From NCBI GenBank assembly GCA_027486495.1, contig JAIXOZ010000078.1, forward strand, positions 1 to 64,000: 64,000 nt of DNA, written 5' to 3'. Source of the stretch: Comamonadaceae bacterium. Its GTDB lineage: Bacteria > Pseudomonadota > Gammaproteobacteria > Burkholderiales > Burkholderiaceae_C. The position numbers and the translations under genes are program-made. The stretch's first letter is position 1. Each line of letters starts with the position of its first letter. Positions 57,355 through 64,000 of this stretch are shown here, one piece after another. The notes beneath the pieces are model-generated. The model saw nothing but the letters and a program-made list of their open reading frames with translations. It did not search any database and was not told the DNA's origin.

Positions 57355-57750
57355 TTCTTCGCATCAAAACCGCCCACCAGCAAGCCTTGGCGCTGCACAG
57401 CTTTCGTGCGGGCACGAAAAGCAGCGCTGGGTATTGATCAACCGTATCCGAGGGCTGTTGGCCGAGTTTGGGCTGGGTTTTCCGCTAATCCTTGAGTCTT
57501 TGAGCCAAGCCACTGAGGGTGCGTTGGGGGGGCAGCCGCAACGGGTTGCCTGATGTAGCGCGCATGGCACTACAGGAGTCGCTTGAGCACAGACAGAAGC
57601 TGAAGGAAAAAATGCGCTGTTGCGAGCAAGGCATCCATGAACACGTTCGGCATGTGCCACCAGGATCGGCATTCAGTCTGTGGAGCAAATCCTTGTTTAA
57701 AGACCGCTTGGCCAAAGGATGGCGGTTGAACCTTCTGGGCCAGATCGAGT
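57355..57750 (+). mobile_element. Decayed IS110-family transposase fragment
   Basis: Three frames: RIKTAHQQALALHSFRA / WVLINRIRGLLAEFGLGFPLILESL / LPDVARMALQESLEHRQKLKEKMRCCEQGIHEHVR. Confidence 0.6.
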
Positions 57751-57809
57751 GACGACAGTCACTGACACCTTCAATCTGCCATGAGCCCGGCTAAATGGGT
57801 CCGGGGCGC

Positions 57810-58133
57810 TCAAAAACTCACACGCCCGCGCCACATGTCGCGGTACATCACCCAGTCGCCCATGAAGCTGTAGAGCGGGCGCTTGAAGCTGGCGGGCTTG
57901 TTTTTCTCGAACACAAAATGCCCGATCCAGGCGCAGCCATAGCCGCACAGCAAGGCAAATAAAAAATACTGGGGTTTGCCCGTGATGGCCAAAAGGCCCA
58001 AACACATCAGGCTCAAAGTGCTGCCCACAAAATGCATGCGCCGGCAAGTCCGATCGCTGTGCTCACTCAGGTAAAAGGGGTAGAACTCGGCAAAGCTGGC
58101 GTGCCGGTGTGCAGGTGTTTGATCGGGGTTCAT
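57810..58133 (-). CDS. Mpo1-like/DUF962 family protein
   Basis: 107 aa; SFAEFYPFYLSEHSDRTCRRMHFVGSTLSL; GYGCAWIGHFVFEKNKPASFKRPLYSFMGDWVMYRDM. Confidence 0.88.
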   Translation of the reverse strand: MNPDQTPAHRHASFAEFYPFYLSEHSDRTCRRMHFVGSTLSLMCLGLLAITGKPQYFLFALLCGYGCAWIGHFVFEKNKPASFKRPLYSFMGDWVMYRDMWRGRVSF

Positions 58134-58151
58134 GGCTTGACTCCTTGTGGC

Positions 58152-59492
58152 TTATCGGATCGAAAACGGTGCGTGCAAAAAGCCGCGAAACCGAGCCCGG
58201 CCGCCACGCTGGGGCGCTTGGGTGAGCTGGTAATCGGGAAAGCGCTGCAAAAAACGGCCGATGGCGATGCGGCCTTCCAACCGCGCCAGGCTCAGGCCCG
58301 CGCACTGGTGCACCCCAAAGCCAAAGGCCAAGTGCTTGTTGCCGGTGCGGCGCAGATCCAGTTGTTCGGGGTTCTCGTACACCGCTGGGTCACGATTGGC
58401 CGCGCCGATGCACAGCGTCACCAAGGCCCCTGCGGGTAGATGGAGGCCGTTGACCTGGGTGGCCTGCAGGGCGCGGCGGTTGCTCAGTTGGTTGGACGAT
58501 TCAAAGCGCAAAAACTCGTCAACCGCCAAGCCCAGTACCTGCTCCCGCTCTTCGTCGGTGGCGACTTGTTTCAAGTCGGCCTGGAGTTGTTTGCGCTGCT
58601 CGGGCCACTCCTGCAGACTGATGAGCGCGTTGCCGATCAGGTTGGTGGTGGTTTCGTGCCCGGCGTTGAGCAGGAACACGCAGTTTTGCAGCAGCTCGAC
58701 TTCGCTCAGGGCGTCGCCACCATTTCCCTCGTTTCCCTCTCCCTGGATCAGCCGGGTCAGCACATCGTGCTCTGGGTCGCCCGGGCGCTGGCGGCGCTGC
58801 GCCACCAACTCGCGCAGGTAGGCCAGAAATTCGGTCACGCTGCTATTGCCCAGCGCTTCTTGTTCAGGGCTCAGGGCTGGCTCCAGTGCCCCCAAAATGG
58901 CCAGCGACCAGCCGCGCAGCGGTTCGCGCTCAGCGTGCGGCACGCCCAGCAGGTTGCCGATGATCTCGACTGGAATGGCTGAGGCAAAGTCCTCGATCAG
59001 GTCGCCGCCGCCTTGGGCCTCGATCTTGTCCAGCAGGCTGTCCACCAAGGTCACAAGGCCGGGCTCCATGGCCTCAATGGCGCGGCGGGTGAGGGCACCC
59101 ATGATGAGGCGGCGCACCCGGGTGTGCAGCGGCGGATCGTTGAAGACCAGGCTGTTGGTGTGGTGCTCAAACAGCGGTGCCATGCCACCCGCTGTGGCCA
59201 ATGGCGGCTGGTTGAAGGGGGCGTGGTTGTATTTGGGTCCGAACTCGACTTGCTTGTCAGAGCTGAAGACCTTGGCATCGCGGTACACCGCCACCAGATC
59301 GGCGTGACGCGTGAGGAAGTAAGAGCCATCGGGCATGCGCTTGCAGGGCTCGGCTTGGCGCAGCGCGGCGTACACAGGATAAGGGTTGTCCAGAAAATCG
59401 CGCGGCAAGGCCCGCAGGTCCAGCGAGCGGGCGATGATCTGGGCCCTTTCAGCCGACAAGGTTGGGGTGATGTGGGCAGTCAGTGTGGTCAT
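58152..59492 (-). CDS. Cytochrome P450
   Basis: LLNAGHETTTNLIGNALISL; ANRDPAVYENPEQLDLRR; HLAFGFGVHQCAGLSLARLEGRIA. Confidence 0.95.
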   Translation of the reverse strand: MTTLTAHITPTLSAERAQIIARSLDLRALPRDFLDNPYPVYAALRQAEPCKRMPDGSYFLTRHADLVAVYRDAKVFSSDKQVEFGPKYNHAPFNQPPLATAGGMAPLFEHHTNSLVFNDPPLHTRVRRLIMGALTRRAIEAMEPGLVTLVDSLLDKIEAQGGGDLIEDFASAIPVEIIGNLLGVPHAEREPLRGWSLAILGALEPALSPEQEALGNSSVTEFLAYLRELVAQRRQRPGDPEHDVLTRLIQGEGNEGNGGDALSEVELLQNCVFLLNAGHETTTNLIGNALISLQEWPEQRKQLQADLKQVATDEEREQVLGLAVDEFLRFESSNQLSNRRALQATQVNGLHLPAGALVTLCIGAANRDPAVYENPEQLDLRRTGNKHLAFGFGVHQCAGLSLARLEGRIAIGRFLQRFPDYQLTQAPQRGGRARFRGFLHAPFSIR

Positions 59493-59532
59493 GTTGTAGG
59501 AGCGCAACCCTGTTCGCAAAGGGTCTTCATGC

Positions 59533-60351
59533 TCAGATTTTCAAAAAGCCCTTGAGCGCCTGCAACACGCCTTCGGGTGCTTCGGTCATGAGCGAATGGC
59601 CTGCGGGCAGCTTCACCACTTGTGGCTGCTTGCACAGATCGATCAAGCTTTGCGCCGCTTTCGGTGGCGTCATTTGGTCGGCGTTGCCCAGCACAAACAG
59701 GGTGGGGCAGGTGATCTGGGGCATGGCAGCCTCGGCACCACGGTAGTCGTCGCAGGCTTTGAAGCCGGTGTGGAACACGTTGACCTGAGTGTTGCTGGCC
59801 AGCACGCGGCGCATGAGCGCTTTGCTGCCGCCATACAACCAAGTGCCGGGCCCCAGGGCCGAAGGCGGTGGTGCCAACGTCGAATGCGAGAAGCTGTTGA
59901 CCATGTCAATCGCTTTGAACGGGGCGCTGACCGACAGATCGAGCAGGGCGGGCGACACGCGCATGGGGTAGGCCGTTCCCACCATCACCAGGTGGCTCAC
60001 GCGGGCTGGGTGCGCCACTGCATCGCGGGCGGTGGCTTCGAGGGCAATGAGCGAGCCAAAGCTGTGGCCGATCAGTGCGGCTTTTTCGATCTTTAGCGCA
60101 TCGAGCAGCGCGATGACGGTGTCGGCCGCTTCTTCCACGCTTTGCGGCGGTGTGCCTTCGCTTTTGCAGTGCCCGGGCAGGTCAATGGCCAGCACGTTCC
60201 AGCCGTGGTGCGCCAGATAACGGGTTTGCAAAATCCAGACGCTGTGGTCGTTGAGCACGCCGTGGATGAACACGGCGGTGGGTTGCGCAGGGTTGAAGGG
60301 CTTGCCGCCGGTGTAGGCGTAGAGCGTGTGGGTGGGCAATGGAATGTGCAT
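59533..60351 (-). CDS. Alpha/beta fold hydrolase
   Basis: FIHGVLNDHSVW; GWNVLAIDLPGHCKSEG; ALIGHSFGSLIALEA. Confidence 0.93.
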   Translation of the reverse strand: MHIPLPTHTLYAYTGGKPFNPAQPTAVFIHGVLNDHSVWILQTRYLAHHGWNVLAIDLPGHCKSEGTPPQSVEEAADTVIALLDALKIEKAALIGHSFGSLIALEATARDAVAHPARVSHLVMVGTAYPMRVSPALLDLSVSAPFKAIDMVNSFSHSTLAPPPSALGPGTWLYGGSKALMRRVLASNTQVNVFHTGFKACDDYRGAEAAMPQITCPTLFVLGNADQMTPPKAAQSLIDLCKQPQVVKLPAGHSLMTEAPEGVLQALKGFLKI

Positions 60352-60364
60352 GGTGGGTGGAAGT

Positions 60365-60784
60365 TCAAAGGTCCGGGATCAGGCGTTTGCCCATGCTGAC
60401 GACCTGGTCGTCGCGGTAACCCAGCGATTCGTAAAAAGCCAGTACTTGGGAATTGCTGGCACGCACTTGCAAATTGATTTTGGGGCAGCCCGAGGCCAGC
60501 AACAGGGCTTCGCCGTGCTGCATCATGGCCTTGGCGTGACCTTGTCTTTGGTGGTCAGGCGAGACGGCCAGGTAGTTCACCCAGCCGCGATGGCCTTCAT
60601 AACCAAACATGGCGCTGGCCATCAAGCGGCCTTGCACTTCGCCCACCAAAAACAGATCGGGGCGCACTTGCAACTTGCGGGCGATGTCTTTGTAGGGATC
60701 GTTCCAGGGGCGGGTCAAGTCGCAGGCTTGCCACAAGGCCACCACGGCGGCTTCGTCTGAAGTTTGGTAGGCGCGGATGTGCAT
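60365..60784 (-). CDS. GNAT family acetyltransferase
   Basis: MHIRAYQTSDEAAVVALWQAC; LAVSPDHQRQGHAKAMMQHGEALL; VLAFYESLGYRDD. Confidence 0.93.
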   Translation of the reverse strand: MHIRAYQTSDEAAVVALWQACDLTRPWNDPYKDIARKLQVRPDLFLVGEVQGRLMASAMFGYEGHRGWVNYLAVSPDHQRQGHAKAMMQHGEALLLASGCPKINLQVRASNSQVLAFYESLGYRDDQVVSMGKRLIPDL

Positions 60785-60787
60785 GAA

Positions 60788-62083
60788 TCAAGCCTTTTCA
60801 GCGGCCTTGAGTGCCTTTTTCAGGTCGTCGATCAGGTCGGCCGGGTCTTCCAGGCCAATCGATAGACGGATCGTGCCCGGGCCGATGCCGCCAGCGGCGA
60901 GGGCTTCGTCCGTCATGCGGAAATGTGTGGTGCTGGCCGGGTGGATCACCAGGCTGCGGCAGTCGCCCACATTGGCCAGGTGGCTGAAGACCTTCAGGGT
61001 CTCGATGAACTTTTGGCCTTGAGCGCGGCTTGCCTTGATGTCGAAGCTGAACACCGATCCGGCCCCGCGTGGTAAAAGTTTTTGCGACAGGGCGTGCGAG
61101 GGGTGGCTCTCCAGCATCGGGTGTCCTACGCGGCTGACCAGCGGGTGCGCGGCCAAAAACTCGACCACTTTGGTGGTGTTTTCCATGTGGCGGGCCATGC
61201 GCAGGGGCAAGGTCTCGATGCCTTGCAAAATCAGCCAGGCGGTGTGAGGGCTCATGCAGGCCCCAAAGTCGCGCAGGCCCTCGCGGCGGGCCCGCAGCAA
61301 GAAGGCGCCCACGGTGCTTTCTTCGCTGAAGACCATGTTGTGAAAGCCTTCATAGGCTTGGCTCAGCTCGGCGAACTTGCCGGATTTGTCCCAGTCAAAG
61401 CTGCCGCCATCGACCACCACGCCGCCCACCACCGTGCCGTGGCCCGACAAAAATTTGGTGGCCGAGTGGTAGACCAAATCGGCCCCGTGGTCGAAGGGCT
61501 TGATCAGCCAGGGGGAGGTGAGGGTGGAATCCACCAGCAGCGGCACACCCGCTTCGTGCGCAATGGCGCTCACCGCTTGGATGTCGAGCACGTCCATGCC
61601 GGGGTTGCCCACGGTTTCGCCAAAAAAGAGTTTCGTGTCGGGCTGAACGGCGGCGCGCCAAGCCTCCAGGTCGCCCGGCTTGACGAAAGTGGTGCGTATG
61701 CCAAAACGGCTCAGGGTGTAGTGCAGCAGGTTGTGTGAGCCGCCATACAACGCACTGGAGGCCACGATGTGCGAACCCGACCCCATGAGGGTGGCAATCG
61801 CCAGGTGCAAGGCGGCTTGGCCGCTGGAAGTGGTGATGGCCCCGATGCCGCCTTCGAGTGCCGAAATGCGCTGCTCCAGCACTGCGTTGGTCGGGTTGCT
61901 GATGCGGCTGTAGACGTGCCCGGGACGCTCCAGGTTGAAGAGGGCGGCAGCTTGGTCTGAAGACTCAAAAACGAAGGAGGTGGTCAGGTGGATGGGCACG
62001 GCCCGTGCACCCGTGCTCGGGTCAGGGGCTGCCCCCGCATGCAAGGCCAAAGTGTCAAAACCGGGATCGCTGTATCCAGCCAT
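60788..62083 (-). CDS. metY: O-acetylhomoserine aminocarboxypropyltransferase (Cys/Met metabolism PLP enzyme)
   Basis: DTLALHAGAAPDPSTGARAVPIHLTTSFVFESSDQAAALFNLE; YSRISNPTNAVLEQRISALEGG; HSATKFLSGHGTVVGG. Confidence 0.93.
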   Translation of the reverse strand: MAGYSDPGFDTLALHAGAAPDPSTGARAVPIHLTTSFVFESSDQAAALFNLERPGHVYSRISNPTNAVLEQRISALEGGIGAITTSSGQAALHLAIATLMGSGSHIVASSALYGGSHNLLHYTLSRFGIRTTFVKPGDLEAWRAAVQPDTKLFFGETVGNPGMDVLDIQAVSAIAHEAGVPLLVDSTLTSPWLIKPFDHGADLVYHSATKFLSGHGTVVGGVVVDGGSFDWDKSGKFAELSQAYEGFHNMVFSEESTVGAFLLRARREGLRDFGACMSPHTAWLILQGIETLPLRMARHMENTTKVVEFLAAHPLVSRVGHPMLESHPSHALSQKLLPRGAGSVFSFDIKASRAQGQKFIETLKVFSHLANVGDCRSLVIHPASTTHFRMTDEALAAGGIGPGTIRLSIGLEDPADLIDDLKKALKAAEKA

Positions 62084-62194
62084 GAAAGTCTCCGAAAAAA
62101 GAAAAGTCCAGCGTGTGTGAATCGCTGTCCACAGCGTACATTGTGGGCTATATTCATTCTTCACAAGTCACACATTGGCCAGAGGAGAGACACC

Positions 62195-62653
62195 ATGAAA
62201 GTCAGCGATATTTTGCGCGTCAAGGGCAGTACTTTGTTCACGGTCAAGCCCGATGAGCTGCTGGCCAGTGCCTTGAATGCCATGGCGGAAAAAGACATTG
62301 GTTCTTTGGTGGTCATGTCCCATGGCCAGCTGGCGGGCATGCTGACTTTCCGCGAGGTGATTCAGCAAGTGGTCAAAAACGGTGGTCAAGTGGGCCAGAC
62401 CACGGTGCTTGAAGCCATGGACATCCAGCCGATGACCTGCAGCAGTGACACGGATCTGGATGAGGTGCGCCGCATCATGCTGGAGCGTCATGCCCGTTAC
62501 ATGCCCATCATGGATGGGAAGACCTTGATGGGCGTGATCAGTTTTTACGATGTGGCCAAAGCCGTGGTGGACAGCCAGGACTTCGAAAACAAGATGCTCA
62601 AGGCCTACATCCGGGACTGGCCTGACCAAGAAGGCGTTGCGGCCAAAAACTGA
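62195..62653 (+). CDS. CBS domain-containing protein
   Basis: 152 aa; MKVSDILRVKGSTLFTVKPDELLASALNAMAEKDIGSLVVM; two CBS repeats. Confidence 0.92.
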   Translation: MKVSDILRVKGSTLFTVKPDELLASALNAMAEKDIGSLVVMSHGQLAGMLTFREVIQQVVKNGGQVGQTTVLEAMDIQPMTCSSDTDLDEVRRIMLERHARYMPIMDGKTLMGVISFYDVAKAVVDSQDFENKMLKAYIRDWPDQEGVAAKN

Positions 62654-62820
62654 TGGAGCACCCAATTGTCTTCAGGGGTGTGCAAAGCAGGGGATTGTGT
62701 TTTGCTTTCTGTGGCTTCCGACCCTTCTACCTGCTCTCGTAAAGATTGCAGGTTTTTTTTATTTTCTTGCGTATTCTCGTGCAATAATATTTGAGTACTA
62801 AATTAATAAAAACATGGAAA

Positions 62821-64000
62821 ATGTTTTTAACTCAAATGGAAAATCACAAATTTTGGCGCGCCAGTTGGGTATTTGCGGCCCTCGTGGCGGGCACTCCTTG
62901 GCTTTCATTCGCCACGGAGTTGCGCTTGGCCGATGCCCTCAACCTGTCGGGGACCCATCATCCGAGTGTCAAAGCCAAACAGGCAGAAGTGCAGTCTGCA
63001 CAAGCTGATTTGGAAACGGCCAAGTGGTCGCGCTTTCCCACTTTGAGCACCGAAGCCACGGCCTCTGGTGGACGACCACAAGCCGCCTTGCTGATACAGC
63101 AGCCGCTTTGGGCGGGTGGCAAAATTGATGCGCAAAACCGTTTGGCCCAAGCCCAACTGACGCTGGCCGAAGCAGGCCTGCATGAAACACGCTCCAGCCT
63201 GATGCAGCAAGCAGGACAGCAGTTTTTCGAAGTGCTGCGCTGGAGCCAGCGCCTGAACGTGGCTCGCAAAACCGAAGACGAACACCGCAAGCTGCTGGAG
63301 TTGATCCAGCGCCGCGTGGTGGCCGAGATCAGCCCCTTGACCGATCAGGTTCTGGCCTCAGCACGGTTTCAGCAAGCTGTGTCAGAGCGCATCCAATTTG
63401 GCCGCTCATTACAGACCGCGCAGTTGGCATTGCAGCAGTTGGTAGGTGAGCCCCACACGGGTCTGAAAGCTCCCAAGCTCTTGGTCCTTCCCAAGCAGGA
63501 TGAAGTCATGGCCATCGAGGCGAGCAAAAACCACTCAGCCGAATTGCGGCGCTGGCGCACCCAGCAAGATGTGGCGCAAGCGCAAATCGACATGGCCCAA
63601 GCGGGTTTGTTCCCCACCTTGGCCTTGGCCCATCGTCACAACTTGGGTGGCTCTGACAATGCCACCGTGCCCAATCGCACTTATTTGTCGATGCAGTTCA
63701 CGCCCGGCCCGGGGTTTTCGGCCAGTAGCGCGGCTGCAGCCGCCCGATCGCGTTTGGAAAACAGCCAGCAAAACACCGTGGCTTTTGAGCGGCAATTGGA
63801 GCAGCAAGTGCGCACAGCCTTGGCCGATCTGGATGCGCTGACACAACAAGTGGAGCCTGCGCGCTTGCTGGTCACAGCCACAGAAGACGTGGTGGCCTCT
63901 TATCTAAGGCAGTACCAAATTGGTAAGAAAAACTGGCTCGACGTCCTCAATGCTTTGCGCGAAAGTGCCCAAGCCACTTACAGCGCAGTCGATGTGGCGC
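62821..64000 (+). CDS. TolC family outer membrane efflux/secretion protein, truncated by window end
   Basis: Open frame from 62821 to window edge: ELRLADALNLSGTHHPSVKAKQAEVQSAQADLETAKWSRFPTLSTEATASGG; not in the ORF track because no stop is reached. Confidence 0.82.
   Translation, partial: MFLTQMENHKFWRASWVFAALVAGTPWLSFATELRLADALNLSGTHHPSVKAKQAEVQSAQADLETAKWSRFPTLSTEATASGGRPQAALLIQQPLWAGGKIDAQNRLAQAQLTLAEAGLHETRSSLMQQAGQQFFEVLRWSQRLNVARKTEDEHRKLLELIQRRVVAEISPLTDQVLASARFQQAVSERIQFGRSLQTAQLALQQLVGEPHTGLKAPKLLVLPKQDEVMAIEASKNHSAELRRWRTQQDVAQAQIDMAQAGLFPTLALAHRHNLGGSDNATVPNRTYLSMQFTPGPGFSASSAAAAARSRLENSQQNTVAFERQLEQQVRTALADLDALTQQVEPARLLVTATEDVVASYLRQYQIGKKNWLDVLNALRESAQATYSAVDVA

Noticed and set aside
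62814-63008. 64-aa plus-strand ORF
   Set aside because: Out of frame with the long TolC-family frame that starts at 62821 and runs off the window

Overview
The window is about 64 kb of high-GC DNA, most likely from a Comamonadaceae-like betaproteobacterium (inferred from protein style only). The left ~40 kb is accessory catabolic DNA and the right ~20 kb contains more conserved genes (tRNA-Gly, gabD, alaS, metY, CBS-domain protein, TolC-type protein). Module 1 (~4.3-21.3 kb) holds two paralogous class III CoA-transferases, EthD, SDRs, an ApnL-like protein, LysR, a NitT/TauT-type ABC transporter, an SMP-30 lactonase, an enolase-superfamily enzyme and ALDH. Module 2 (~22.3-38.3 kb) holds a Crp/Fnr regulator, acyl-CoA ligase, a split ThDP decarboxylase resembling sulfopyruvate decarboxylase, GMC oxidoreductase, two sulfatases, Bug protein, acyl-CoA dehydrogenase, Zn-ADH, ALDH, a CuyA/D-cysteine desulfhydrase-family enzyme and GntR. 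The most striking signal is a set of five fragments of the 3' part of a dihydrolipoamide dehydrogenase gene (lpdA). All are on the + strand and all sit at module boundaries (1-591, 3540-3950, ~21584-22140, 38372-38518, ~39161-39285). They suggest repeated module insertion or recombination at the lpdA 3' end. A second pattern is three otherwise open reading frames each interrupted by a single in-frame TAG, while none of about 51 intact CDS I checked ends in TAG. Several candidate operators (perfect inverted or direct repeats) lie beside the module regulators. All product calls come from reading the translations; no database search was run.
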